From assembly GCA_903875215.1 (NCBI GenBank), contig CAIQVH010000025.1, forward strand, positions 24,439 to 88,438: a stretch of 64,000 nt of DNA. Direction: 5' to 3'. Below are positions 1-8,009 of the stretch, one piece after another; position 1 is the stretch's first letter, and every line of letters begins with the position of its first letter. Both the position numbers and the translations under genes were made by a program. Source of the stretch: an uncultured Anaerolineae bacterium. GTDB lineage: Bacteria > Chloroflexota > Anaerolineae > Anaerolineales > Villigracilaceae. The notes beneath the pieces were generated by a model, which was not told the origin of the DNA, searched no databases, and saw only the letters and a list, made by a program, of their open reading frames with translations.

Positions 1-185
1 ACGGCGGCATCATCCGGCCCATCCAAGCCAACCAGTAAATCCGGGTACATGCCCGGCTGGAAAAGGGTAGAGACGGGACGCAGAACCTGCGCCAGCGTTT
101 CGGCATTTAATTTAGAGGCTCAGCCAGCACAGCTGGAAAGCGTCGTCAGGCGGATTTCCCGGCCAGATGCAGCGGTTTCATTCAT
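1..185 (-). CDS. selD: Selenophosphate synthetase SelD, N-terminal part, selenocysteine-containing
   Basis: SelD makes selenophosphate from selenide and ATP for selenocysteine and selenouridine synthesis. Reading the minus strand from ATG at 185 gives a SelD N-terminus: IRLTTLSSCAG, then an in-frame TGA (122-120), then ASKL, and later PDLLVGLDGPDDAAV, matching E. coli SelD IRLTQYSHGAGCGCK and LLVGNETRDDAAV. The TGA is codon 22 and aligns with the catalytic Cys17 of E. coli SelD, which is selenocysteine in several SelD proteins. The reading frame stays SelD-like for 40 codons beyond the TGA, so this is recoding rather than decay. GGAG lies about 9 nt before the ATG. The gene runs off the left edge. 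An ORF finder that stops at TGA misses it. Confidence 0.9.
91..122 (-). promoter_or_regulatory. Possible SECIS region after the Sec UGA
   Basis: Bacterial SECIS hairpins sit just 3' of the UGA inside the coding sequence. Here a short GCC/GGC stem (104-102 and 93-91) with an 8-nt loop GAAACGCT begins 15 nt after the UGA. The stem is only 3 to 4 bp by eye and was not folded, so this marks a place to test, not a proven element. Confidence 0.25.
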
Positions 186-204
186 CTCAGAACTCCAAAA
201 ACGA

Positions 205-238
205 AGTGGAAAGTGGAAGGATTTTACCACTTTCCACT
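205..238 (-). terminator. Hairpin with T-run between the SPFH gene and selD
   Basis: A perfect 12-bp inverted repeat (AGTGGAAAGTGG at 205-216, CCACTTTCCACT at 227-238) with a 10-nt loop. On the minus strand it is followed by CGTTTTT, as expected of an intrinsic terminator. It lies after the SPFH stop and about 20 nt before the selD start, so it could end SPFH transcription or attenuate selD. An extra CCACTTT unit beyond the right arm allows slipped pairing. Confidence 0.6.
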
Positions 239-271
239 TTCCACTCGATAGCAGGGTCAAATCATCCAATG

Positions 272-1303
272 CTACTGGGGCCCAGACGGAACCACGGGCT
301 CCAGCGTAGGCAGCGGCAACAGATAAGGGTTATCATTCGGAACAAGCATCACCTGGATGTTCGGGGCCAGCTTGGTAATATACTGGTACTGCAACAGGCT
401 GGGATTTTTCGCCAACGCCTCGGCAATCAACCCCAGCGACTTGGCTTCGGCTTCCGCCTGGATCACCCGCGCTTCAGCCGCGCCCTTGGCCGCAATCACG
501 GCGGCATCGGCCTGGCCCTGCGCCGTCTGGCGGGCCTGCTCGGCCTCCTGCTTCTTCGATTCGACCACAAACTTGGCCTGTTGGGCCTGCTGTTCAGCAA
601 TCTGTTTTTGCTCCACGGCTGTGGCATACTCGTCGCTGAAACGAATATTGCGCAGCACAAAGTCCTGCAAAATCAGGTTATTTTTTTCAAAAATCGCAGT
701 CAGCTGTTCCGTAATCTGCTGCTCCATATCAGCCCGCTTGGTCGAGACGATCTCCTCCACGCCAAACTGCGAGGACACGTCCCGAATGACACCGCGCGAC
801 TGCGGGCGCACCAACCCATCTTCATAACCGGTTCGCCAGGTTTTATACAGATCAATCGCCTTAAGCGGATCCACCGAATAGATCACCGAGGCGTCAATAT
901 AAACCTGCTGCCCATCTTTGGTACGCACCTGGATCGAATCATCCCCGCTGACCGCACCTTCCGTTGCCACCGCCGACATGGTATAGGTCTGCCGCAGGAT
1001 TGAATAACGCTCCACACGCTCCACAAACGGAATAATCCAATGGATGCCCGCATTCAACGGCTCAGGGCGAATACCGCCCGCCCCCGCCGTAATCACCACG
1101 GCCAGTTCATCCGGCTCAATAAAGACCAGACCGGCGCCGGCACTGCTCAGAACGATTGCCAGCACAAACACCACAATCGCCAACGTCGACAACCCGCCCG
1201 CCGACTTGCCACGACTGGCACGGGTCACAGCAATCACCACCACGGCAATCGCCGCCATCCAGACCAACCCGGCCACAAACTGAACCACCTGTGCAATATT
1301 CAT
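272..1303 (-). CDS. SPFH/Band 7 (prohibitin-like) membrane protein
   Basis: 343-aa integral membrane scaffold protein. Two hydrophobic segments (about residues 5-28 and 38-60) are followed by an SPFH/Band 7 domain (about 65-235) and an Ala/Glu/Gln-rich coiled coil (about 215-300) with repeats such as KQIAEQQAQQAK, then a Pro-rich tail. Proteins of this family form ring assemblies linked to membrane microdomains or protease regulation; the exact partner here is unknown. ATG at 1303 is chosen over an in-frame GTG at 1309 because GGAGGAG sits 5 nt before it. A second SPFH gene lies at 5400-6302 but belongs to the slipin/NfeD type, so the two are not simple copies. Confidence 0.85.
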   Translation of the reverse strand: MNIAQVVQFVAGLVWMAAIAVVVIAVTRASRGKSAGGLSTLAIVVFVLAIVLSSAGAGLVFIEPDELAVVITAGAGGIRPEPLNAGIHWIIPFVERVERYSILRQTYTMSAVATEGAVSGDDSIQVRTKDGQQVYIDASVIYSVDPLKAIDLYKTWRTGYEDGLVRPQSRGVIRDVSSQFGVEEIVSTKRADMEQQITEQLTAIFEKNNLILQDFVLRNIRFSDEYATAVEQKQIAEQQAQQAKFVVESKKQEAEQARQTAQGQADAAVIAAKGAAEARVIQAEAEAKSLGLIAEALAKNPSLLQYQYITKLAPNIQVMLVPNDNPYLLPLPTLEPVVPSGPQ

Positions 1304-1514
1304 AATCACTCCTCCGATTCAACTTGCAGAACCTGTAACCCACCCGTCAAAACGAGTGGCGATCTATTGACAAACCCCTTACAAACAATTGCGCGGGAAT
1401 GTCAGCTTATAAAAGGAAGAAGCAGCATCGGTCAAACCAGCCTCCTTCACCCACTGGTGAAAGTTGAGCAAAAAACCGGCTACTTCATTCATTATAACGT
1501 GATAGCATTAACCT

Positions 1515-2192
1515 ATGCACTCCGGCAAAGGTCATATTGATGAAACTTATATACACTCCGATCGGGCAGCGCGCCTGCTCTGCAACCCCAACCTGATCCC
1601 CGCACCCGGGCAATATCTGCTTGCCCATGCCGCCACCACGCCAGACGCCCCGCTGCCACATCCCATTTTCAAAGCCGCCTCCCACGCTGCCGGGTTTTAC
1701 ACCGCCCACCCCCTGCCAACCACCTGGACCCCCGGCACCCTGCTCACCCTGCGCGGTCCACTCGGCCATGGGTTCACACTTCCACCCGCCGCCCGCCACA
1801 TTGCCCTGGTTGCCTTCGGAAACACCTGCTCACGCCTGCTAGCCCTACTGGAACCAGCCCTCGCCCAAAACGCAGCCGTCACCCTGCTGACCTCTGCCCC
1901 ACCTTCAGGCCTGTCCCCCACCCTCGAGATCTTGCCCCTCGCCAGCCTGAGCAAACTGCTCTCCTGGGCTGATTATCTGGCCATCGATCTGCCTCGCGCC
2001 GCTCTCCAGGCTGTTTTCACGCAATATCCTGCACTGATACATAATGACTACGCGACAGAATTCCTAGTAGAAACCCCCCTCCCCTGCGGTGGCATGGCCG
2101 ACTGCGGCGCCTGCGCCATCCGCACAAAAAACACCACCCGGCTGGCCTGCCGCAACGGGCCAGTCTTCCCCGCCCAGGCCTTCTTAAAATAA
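1515..2192 (+). CDS. PyrK-like dihydroorotate dehydrogenase electron-transfer subunit
   Basis: 225 aa. The first two thirds resemble the FAD/NAD-binding ferredoxin-reductase module of PyrK (GQYLLAH near residue 32; GPLGHGF, a PyrK hallmark). The C-terminus carries a [2Fe-2S] site with four Cys spaced C-x5-C-x2-C-x11-C (CGGMADCGAC...LAC), ending in NGPVF as in PyrK. PyrK passes electrons from dihydroorotate dehydrogenase PyrD to NAD+. No pyrD or other pyrimidine gene is next to it, so a different flavoprotein partner is possible. The start lacks a clear Shine-Dalgarno. The gene is unusually rich in C, with many Pro and Ala codons. Confidence 0.7.
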   Translation: MHSGKGHIDETYIHSDRAARLLCNPNLIPAPGQYLLAHAATTPDAPLPHPIFKAASHAAGFYTAHPLPTTWTPGTLLTLRGPLGHGFTLPPAARHIALVAFGNTCSRLLALLEPALAQNAAVTLLTSAPPSGLSPTLEILPLASLSKLLSWADYLAIDLPRAALQAVFTQYPALIHNDYATEFLVETPLPCGGMADCGACAIRTKNTTRLACRNGPVFPAQAFLK

Positions 2193-2194
2193 AA

Positions 2195-2212
2195 CAGGCG
2201 CTTTCGCGCCTG
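2195..2212. terminator. Bidirectional terminator between converging genes
   Basis: A 7-bp GC-rich stem CAGGCGC/GCGCCTG with a 4-nt loop, between the stops of the PyrK-like gene (2192) and the minus-strand gene (2240). On the minus strand it is followed by TTTTATTTT; on the plus strand the T content is weaker. Confidence 0.75.
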
Positions 2213-2239
2213 CTTTCATCATCTCAAGAAACTATCGCC

Positions 2240-3202
2240 TTACTGCCAGACCCTGAAAGAAGTGGTCGTGATACTGGACTTTTCCTCGTACAGCACCTCC
2301 ACCCGAATGGTGACCAGGCTGCCATGCAACTGGCCGCGCACCTGGACAGGTACACTCACAAAACCAGCCTGATTGGTGGTTTGTGCCAGGCTCATTGTCT
2401 CACCGTTGGGCCAATTAATCGTCACAATGACCGTTGCACCGGAGATGGGCGAAAGCGTCTGATCCTGGACAACCACATAAACCGCCTGATCATCGTCCAG
2501 ACGGGTCACCGCCTTCCAGGTAAATGCGTGCGTGGTCAGGGTGGTAACGGCGCTGACCGTGTTGTCCGCTGATTTTACCGGCTGCAAGAAAAACGGGTCT
2601 TCGCCGATCATGTCAAAATAAATGCGGCCTAATTCGGCCAGCCGAACCCGCAAACCATCCGGGTTTTCAGGATACCACTCGAAACGGGCGCGCTCAAAAT
2701 ACTGAACAATGCGCCCATTGTGGCTCAAAAACGGGGAAATGGGCTGACCAAAAATCGCCTCGCCGCCATTTTTATCAAAGAATTCCAGAAAAGCGTAACA
2801 CACTGAAAAGCCGTTGGCAAAGGAACGGCAGCCAATTAAACTGCCACTGCCCAAACTCCCAGAATCACCTATCTTCTGGTAGACCATGCTGCCCAGCTCT
2901 GCCACATGGACGCGCATCCCATCCTGGGCTTCAGGGAAATAGTCAAAACGCACGCGTTGAAAATACTGCACCAACCGCCCACTGGTTTCATCGGTAAACT
3001 GCTCGGTGATTGGAGATCCATAAACATCATGGGCATTAGGTGTGTTCAGATAATAAAACAGAAACTCACCGCTGACATTGTGCCCGGTATCTGGGAAATA
3101 TTGGGAACTACCAGCCGCCTGAGCCGCCACCGGCGATGCGCTTACCGAAAACAACATGCCGATCAAGAGCAGAAGATTAATCAGTTTGAGTTTATTTTTC
3201 AC
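2240..3202 (-). CDS. Secreted protein with two 'FGxPIS / VQYFERARFE' repeats and an Ig-like C-terminus
   Basis: About 320 aa with an N-terminal signal peptide (LINLLLLIGMLFSVSASPVAAQA). Two related repeats follow: YGSPITEQF...LVQYFQRVRFDYFPE (about residues 60-100) and FGQPISPFL...IVQYFERARFEWYPE (about 150-190). This repeat occurs in many exported Chloroflexota proteins, sometimes beside hydrolase domains. The last 110 residues look like a beta-sandwich of the Ig or Big type (SGATVIVTINWPNGE). Substrate and function are unknown. GTG at 3202 is preferred: the more upstream start would overlap the -10 box, and the transcript appears to begin at or next to this GTG. Confidence 0.7.
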   Translation of the reverse strand: MKNKLKLINLLLLIGMLFSVSASPVAAQAAGSSQYFPDTGHNVSGEFLFYYLNTPNAHDVYGSPITEQFTDETSGRLVQYFQRVRFDYFPEAQDGMRVHVAELGSMVYQKIGDSGSLGSGSLIGCRSFANGFSVCYAFLEFFDKNGGEAIFGQPISPFLSHNGRIVQYFERARFEWYPENPDGLRVRLAELGRIYFDMIGEDPFFLQPVKSADNTVSAVTTLTTHAFTWKAVTRLDDDQAVYVVVQDQTLSPISGATVIVTINWPNGETMSLAQTTNQAGFVSVPVQVRGQLHGSLVTIRVEVLYEEKSSITTTSFRVWQ

Positions 3203-3208
3203 ACACTT

Positions 3209-3236
3209 ATTATAATACACGACTGATGTCTCGCAA
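3209..3236 (-). promoter_or_regulatory. Sigma-70 promoter giving a leaderless mRNA
   Basis: On the minus strand TTGCGA (3236-3231), a 16-nt spacer and a perfect TATAAT (3214-3209). The GTG at 3202 begins 7 nt past the -10 box, where transcription should start, and no Shine-Dalgarno fits between them. Confidence 0.55.
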
Positions 3237-3280
3237 CAAGCTATCCATCTGCTTTTCCAAAGAGCAAACCGGCCACTGCA

Positions 3281-4585
3281 CTAGTGAGAAGAACCCAGCC
3301 TGTGCAATTTGAACCCGGCCGCAGTCCAATCCTGCCCGCCGAGAGCGTTGACACAATCAACCAGGACACGAGCCGGCGTCTGGGCAGCGAGTTGCTCGGG
3401 GCTCAGGCGCAAGAATTCGCTGTGACCCACCAGCAGCAAGACGGCATCCGCATCAGCCAGGGCCGCTTCCAGAGTCAGGGCAGCATCAACACCGGGTAAA
3501 CCAGCCTGCGGCTTGAAGGGTTCGAAGGCTCTGACAAGCGCGCCTTCTGCTTGAAGCAGGTGCACTACTTCGACCGCGGGGCTTTCGCGCAGATCATCCA
3601 CATCTGGCTTGTAGGCCAGACCGAGTGCGGCAATTTTTCTGCCGCCCAGGGCGCCCAGGGCTTGTTTTACTTTTTTGACGACCTCGTAAGGTTGGGCGTC
3701 GTTCACCTGGCGGGCTTTCAGAATGAGCTGGGCCAGGGCGGGAGCGGTTTCGACGAAGAACCAGGGATCCACGCTGATGCAGTGACCGCCGACGCCTGGC
3801 CCCGGGTTGAGGATCTTGACACGCGGGTGCAGGCTGGCCAGCTGAATGGCCTCCCAGACATCAACGCCGAAGTGTTCTGCCAGCCGGGAAAACTCATTGG
3901 CAATGGCAATATTGACATCGCGGTAGGTGTTTTCCATGAGCTTGACCATTTCGGCGGTGGTGGCATCCGTCTGATGGATGGCGCCTTGGACGAATATGGC
4001 GTACAAGTCGGCACCTACCTGGGCTGATTGCGGCGTAAGGCCACCGATGACGCGGGCGTTTTCGACCAGCTCGCGCAAAATCTGGCCAGGCAGGACGCGC
4101 TCGGGCGAGTAAGCAACGTAAAAATCGATGCCGGCTTTCAGCCCGGAGCGTTCGAGAATGGGTACGATCAGGTCAACGGTGGTACGCGGCGGAGAGGTCG
4201 ATTCAAGCACGACCAGGTTTCCGGGGCGCAGATGTGGCAGAATGGCTTCCGTGGCCGCGATCACGGCGCGCATATCCGCTTTTTTATAGGTCTGGCCGTT
4301 ATACTGGCCGGTTTCATGCTCGTAAAATGGGGTGGGGACGGCGATCAGAAAAGCATCGGCCGGTTCGGGGACAGGCGAGACAGTGAGATTGCCGTTTTTT
4401 ACGGCTTTTTCGACGACTTCGCCCAGGCCGGGTTCATGGATGTGCAGTTTTCCAGCCTTGAGGGTCTGGACGACGCTGGGGTTGGTATCCACACCGACCA
4501 CGCGCACGCCGCGGGTGGCGAACATGCTGGCGGTTGGCAGGCCAATGTAACCGAGGCCGAGAATACATATTTTTTGGAATTTCAC
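3281..4585 (-). CDS. wecC: UDP-N-acetyl-D-mannosamine dehydrogenase-type nucleotide sugar dehydrogenase
   Basis: 434-aa cytoplasmic NAD-dependent enzyme that oxidises C6 of a UDP-sugar in two steps to a uronic acid for surface polysaccharide. An N-terminal Rossmann motif (ICILGLGYIGLP), the conserved AYSPERVLPG and the catalytic Cys motif GPGVGGHCISVDP are visible; the last 100 residues form the UDP-binding domain. The WecC subgroup is suggested by the AYSPERVLPG and GGHCISVDPWF wording. GTG at 4585 is the likely start because AAGGAG lies 5 nt before it; an upstream in-frame ATG would add 21 residues that do not fit the Rossmann start. It is alone here, without the usual epimerase or glycosyltransferases. 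Confidence 0.8.
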   Translation of the reverse strand: MKFQKICILGLGYIGLPTASMFATRGVRVVGVDTNPSVVQTLKAGKLHIHEPGLGEVVEKAVKNGNLTVSPVPEPADAFLIAVPTPFYEHETGQYNGQTYKKADMRAVIAATEAILPHLRPGNLVVLESTSPPRTTVDLIVPILERSGLKAGIDFYVAYSPERVLPGQILRELVENARVIGGLTPQSAQVGADLYAIFVQGAIHQTDATTAEMVKLMENTYRDVNIAIANEFSRLAEHFGVDVWEAIQLASLHPRVKILNPGPGVGGHCISVDPWFFVETAPALAQLILKARQVNDAQPYEVVKKVKQALGALGGRKIAALGLAYKPDVDDLRESPAVEVVHLLQAEGALVRAFEPFKPQAGLPGVDAALTLEAALADADAVLLLVGHSEFLRLSPEQLAAQTPARVLVDCVNALGGQDWTAAGFKLHRLGSSH

Positions 4586-4697
4586 AGGGGCTCCTTGTTG
4601 AAAAACTTGTCCCATTATACCAATCCACAGGCTTACGGTAGATTTCACGGTGCAGTTGTCAGATAAAACCCCGGGGGTATTTTTGCGTAGGTTAATT

Positions 4698-4731
4698 GAC
4701 CAATTGGTCGAGCTTTGTTCCGTTGTATAAT
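4698..4731 (+). promoter_or_regulatory. Promoter of the NfeD-slipin operon with a 12-bp palindrome over the -35
   Basis: TATAAT at 4726-4731 with TTGGTC at 4704-4709 (16-nt spacer). A perfect palindrome GACCAATTGGTC (4698-4709) covers the -35, as an operator would. The regulator is not identified. Confidence 0.5.
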
Positions 4732-4756
4732 ATTTTTAGCATCTGTGGAGGCGTTT

Positions 4757-5377
4757 ATGGAAATCTTCTTCACCGCCAACTTTGCTTATATTCTGTTGCT
4801 GACTGGCATGCTGCTCGGGCTGCTGGCCATGGTTACCCCAGGTACGGGTTTGTTGGAGGTTGGAGCCCTGTTTGTCCTGGCAGCGGCGGGGTATGTGGCT
4901 TTCAACCTGGGGCCGGAGGCGTTTAATGCCTGGGCGCTGATTCCGCTGGGTCTGGGCCTGGTGCCTTTCCTGGCGGCCCTGCGTTATAAACATCAGCGGG
5001 GCCCACTTTTGGCCAGCGCCATCCTGTTGGCCATCACAGGATCGATTTTTTTGTTCAAAAGCCCGGAGGGCAGCCTGGTTGGAGTAAACCCTCTACTGGC
5101 TGTGGTTGTTTCGGTTTTATACAGCGGGTCGTTATGGATCATGGTGGAACGCTCCCTGGCTGCCATGCTTCAACCGGTGGCGCACAATCTGGACGTTGTG
5201 ATTGGGCAAATCGGTGAAGCTCGCACCCGAATCAAGGAAAATGGGTCGGTGCAGGTGGGCGGAGAGTTATGGTCAGCACATAGTGAAACAGCCATTCCGG
5301 CAGGCAGCGCAGTGCGCGTCCTGGCCCGGGACGGTTTCAGCCTGTTGGTCGAAAAAGAATCCCACTCACCCAATTAA
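4757..5377 (+). CDS. NfeD-family membrane protein
   Basis: 206 aa. About four transmembrane segments (residues 8-130) are followed by a soluble OB-fold NfeD C-terminal domain (about 145-200: VIGQIGEARTRIKENGSVQVGGELWSA), whose consensus is G..G.a...l.P.G.v.v.Ge.w.a. This is a short NfeD without the ClpP-like protease part. NfeD proteins work with slipin/SPFH proteins in membrane domains. ATG at 4757 is preferred because TGGAGG lies 6 nt upstream. The slipin gene follows after 22 nt, the classic pairing. Confidence 0.85.
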   Translation: MEIFFTANFAYILLLTGMLLGLLAMVTPGTGLLEVGALFVLAAAGYVAFNLGPEAFNAWALIPLGLGLVPFLAALRYKHQRGPLLASAILLAITGSIFLFKSPEGSLVGVNPLLAVVVSVLYSGSLWIMVERSLAAMLQPVAHNLDVVIGQIGEARTRIKENGSVQVGGELWSAHSETAIPAGSAVRVLARDGFSLLVEKESHSPN

Positions 5378-5399
5378 CCTTTTAAGGAGGAAGTAAGTT

Positions 5400-6302
5400 A
5401 TGAATGTTGCAACAACCGGCACGTTTTTACTTTGCCTGATCGGGGTCGCTGTTTTTGCGGTCGTGATCTTTCTGGCAAATGCCATCCGGATCGTCCCGGA
5501 ATACCAGCGTCTGGTCGTCTTTCGGTTGGGGCGCGTGTTGGATACGCCCCGCGGGCCAGGCATCGTCCTGCTGATCCCGTTCCTGGATAAAGCCGTCAAG
5601 GTGGATTTGCGCGAACAAATCCGCGAGGTGCCGCACCAGACCTCGATCACCAAGGATAATGCCCCGATTTCAATCGACTTCCTTTGGTACTACAAGGTGC
5701 TCGACCCGGCACAATCTGTGCTGGCAGTTGGGAACTTTGAGCTTTCGGCCGCCGGAATTGCGGCCACCACCCTGCGCGCCGTGATCGGCGGCATCCCATT
5801 GGATGACGTGCTCTCAGAGCGCGAACACATCAACAACATGCTGCGCACCCGGCTGGATGAAGTCACCGAACGCTGGGGCGTGAAAGTCACCAACGTGGAA
5901 ATCCGCGAGATCATTCCACCGCGCGATGTGCAGGAGGCGATGAACCGCCAGATGTCAGCGGAACGTATCCGCCGCGCGGTCGTCACCGAATCAACGGGCA
6001 CGCGCGAAGCCGCGATCAACGTGGCCGAAGGCGAAAAACAATCGGCCATCCTGCGCGCTGAGGGCCAAAAACAATCGGCCATCCTTTCGGCCGAGGGTGA
6101 GAAACAGGCCCAGGCGCTGCGCGCCGAGGGCTATGCCGCCGCCCTGGAGAAAATCTTCTCTGCCGCGCAGAACATTGATCAGAAGACCATGACCCTGCAA
6201 TACTTTGAAACGCTAAAGTCCCTGGGCATGGGGTCATCCACCAAGTATATTTTCCCGATGGAATTCACCAGCATGATCGAGAATTTCGTCAAGGGCAAGT
6301 AA
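5400..6302 (+). CDS. Slipin (stomatin-like SPFH protein)
   Basis: 300 aa. An N-terminal membrane anchor (residues 6-30) is followed by a slipin domain (YQRLVVFRLGRVLDTPRGPGIVLLIPFLDK) and the typical VTNVEIREIIPPRDVQEAMNRQMSAER. Three tandem units AEGEKQSAILRAEGQKQSAI form the Ala/Glu coiled coil at about residues 200-235. A perfect Shine-Dalgarno AAGGAGG precedes ATG. It is co-transcribed with the NfeD gene. By family knowledge such pairs organise membrane microdomains or membrane protease complexes. A strong terminator follows at 6331. Confidence 0.9.
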   Translation: MNVATTGTFLLCLIGVAVFAVVIFLANAIRIVPEYQRLVVFRLGRVLDTPRGPGIVLLIPFLDKAVKVDLREQIREVPHQTSITKDNAPISIDFLWYYKVLDPAQSVLAVGNFELSAAGIAATTLRAVIGGIPLDDVLSEREHINNMLRTRLDEVTERWGVKVTNVEIREIIPPRDVQEAMNRQMSAERIRRAVVTESTGTREAAINVAEGEKQSAILRAEGQKQSAILSAEGEKQAQALRAEGYAAALEKIFSAAQNIDQKTMTLQYFETLKSLGMGSSTKYIFPMEFTSMIENFVKGK

Positions 6303-6330
6303 GCATTCAGCCAGGGAATCAGGTAAAATG

Positions 6331-6360
6331 GAGACCTTCCGGAAACGGGAGGTCTCTTTT
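6331..6360 (+). terminator. Intrinsic terminator of the NfeD-slipin operon
   Basis: A 10-bp stem (6331-6340 with 6347-6356, one G-U pair), 6-nt loop GGAAAC, then TTTTC. It falls inside the longest possible frame of the next gene, which argues that that gene starts later, at 6385. Confidence 0.85.
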
Positions 6361-6384
6361 CTTCCCGATCTAAACCAGCGCGAT

Positions 6385-6816
6385 ATGGAAATCTTATCCA
6401 GCAATCTCCTAGACCTGAACGCCCTGCGGCATGTGGAAAACGCCTGTTTTCCGCAGGATGCCTGGCCCCTGCTCGACCTGGTAGCCGTGCTGACCTACCC
6501 GGGCGTAGTACGCCTGAAAGCCGTGGCAGATGACCGCATGATCGGATTTATTGCCGGCGACCCGCGCCCCGGCGAAGGCTTCTCCTGGATCGCCACCCTC
6601 GGCATCCTGCCAGAATATCGTGGCAAGGGATATGGACGGGCCCTGCTGACCGCCTGCGAAAACCGGCTGCCCACCGAGCGCATCCGTCTTTGTGTGCGAG
6701 CCAGCAACGAGAACGCCATCCGCATGTACACCCACGCCGGCTACCTGAGCATCGACCGCTGGATAAGTTATTACAACGACGGTGAAGACGCGCTCGTTAT
6801 GGAAAAAGGCCGGTAA
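6385..6816 (+). CDS. GNAT-family N-acetyltransferase (RimI-like)
   Basis: 143-aa acetyl-CoA-dependent acetyltransferase. The acetyl-CoA loop is clear in TLGILPEYRGKGYGRALL (consensus V.p..RG.GiG..L), followed by LCVRASNENAIRMYTHAGY, the usual N..A...Y...GF motif. The N-terminal VENACFPQDAWP resembles RimI proteins. The substrate cannot be read from sequence. The upstream ATG at 6328 would place the preceding terminator hairpin inside the coding sequence, so ATG at 6385 is preferred although its Shine-Dalgarno is poor. Confidence 0.75.
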   Translation: MEILSSNLLDLNALRHVENACFPQDAWPLLDLVAVLTYPGVVRLKAVADDRMIGFIAGDPRPGEGFSWIATLGILPEYRGKGYGRALLTACENRLPTERIRLCVRASNENAIRMYTHAGYLSIDRWISYYNDGEDALVMEKGR

Positions 6817-6872
6817 GCCACGGCCAGCGTTCCGTTCCACTCCACCGGCCAATTACAGTTATAATCACTCGC

Positions 6873-8009
6873 ATGAACTCCTCCCTGCCCGCGCCCCTGT
6901 GGGTGAATACTTCAGACGCGCTGCAACGCATGGTCACCGACTTGATCGCCCAGCCGCGCATCGCCGTAGATACCGAAGCCAACTCCTTGCACGCCTACCG
7001 CGAACAAGTATGCCTGATTCAATTCTCCACCCCTGAGATCGACTACCTGGTTGACCCGCTCGAGCTCCACGATCTGACTCTGTTGGCTGACGTGTTCGCC
7101 AGCCCCCGCATTGAAAAAGTCTTCCACGCCGCCGAATATGACCTGATCGGCCTGCACCGCGATTTTGACTTCACCTTCGCCAACCTGTTCGACACAATGC
7201 TGGCCGCACGCATTCTCGGTCTGAAACAGCTTGGCCTTGGCAACCTGCTAGCCGAAAAATTCAATGTCGAAGTGGACAAACGCTTTCAAAAAGCCGATTG
7301 GGGCGCCCGGCCTCTCCCCCCCGACCTGATTGACTACGCCCGCCTCGACACACATTACCTGCTGGCCCTGCGCGACACCCTGGAAGCAGAATTGCGCGAA
7401 AAGAAACGCTGGCAGCTGGCCTGTGAAGACTTCCAGCGCAGCGCCTACACCAATAACGGGCTGCGACTGACCAAAGAGCGCTGGGAACGAATTGAAGGCC
7501 AGCAGGATCTCAGCCCGCGTGGACGAACCATCCTCAACGAACTCTGCTTGAGCCGCGAAAAAATCGCCGAGCGTCTCAATCGTCCGCTCTTCAAAGTCAT
7601 CGACGACCGCCTATTGCTCACCCTGGCCCAACTGGAACCCGGCAACCTGGCTGACCTGAATCTTACCGGGCTGAGCGATCGACAAATTGAACGGTTTGGC
7701 CGCCCACTGCTCGAGGCCATCCAGCGCGGAAAAACCGCCCCACAGGTCACCCCCACCAGCATACAAAAACCTGGCGATGCCATTCTGAATCGCCTGCGCC
7801 GCCTAAAACTTTGGCGCAAGAAAAAAGCCGAAGAACTCGGCGTTGAATCAGATGTCATCCTGCCCCGCCCCTACCTGCACCAGCTGGCCGAAACCAACCC
7901 GCGCACACCCGCCGAACTCGCCCGCCTCCTGGCCGATTCGCCCTGGCGGCTGGAAAACCTGGGCGCAGAAATCCTTAAAATCCTGGGCGTGAAAGCCGAG
8001 CCCGGATGA
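6873..8009 (+). CDS. rnd: Ribonuclease D
   Basis: 378-aa 3'-5' exoribonuclease that trims tRNA and other RNA precursors. The DEDDy nuclease motifs are visible: IAVDTEANSLH (Exo I D-x-E), VFHAAEYDLIGL (Exo II with Asp) and IDYARLDTHYLL (Exo III, Y-x3-D). An HRDC domain follows at about residues 210-285 (LSPRGRTILNELCLSREKIAERLNRP), and a second helical C-terminal part completes the RNase D shape. Its stop overlaps the next start (ATGA, 8006-8009), so the two nucleases are probably translated together. Confidence 0.88.
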   Translation: MNSSLPAPLWVNTSDALQRMVTDLIAQPRIAVDTEANSLHAYREQVCLIQFSTPEIDYLVDPLELHDLTLLADVFASPRIEKVFHAAEYDLIGLHRDFDFTFANLFDTMLAARILGLKQLGLGNLLAEKFNVEVDKRFQKADWGARPLPPDLIDYARLDTHYLLALRDTLEAELREKKRWQLACEDFQRSAYTNNGLRLTKERWERIEGQQDLSPRGRTILNELCLSREKIAERLNRPLFKVIDDRLLLTLAQLEPGNLADLNLTGLSDRQIERFGRPLLEAIQRGKTAPQVTPTSIQKPGDAILNRLRRLKLWRKKKAEELGVESDVILPRPYLHQLAETNPRTPAELARLLADSPWRLENLGAEILKILGVKAEPG

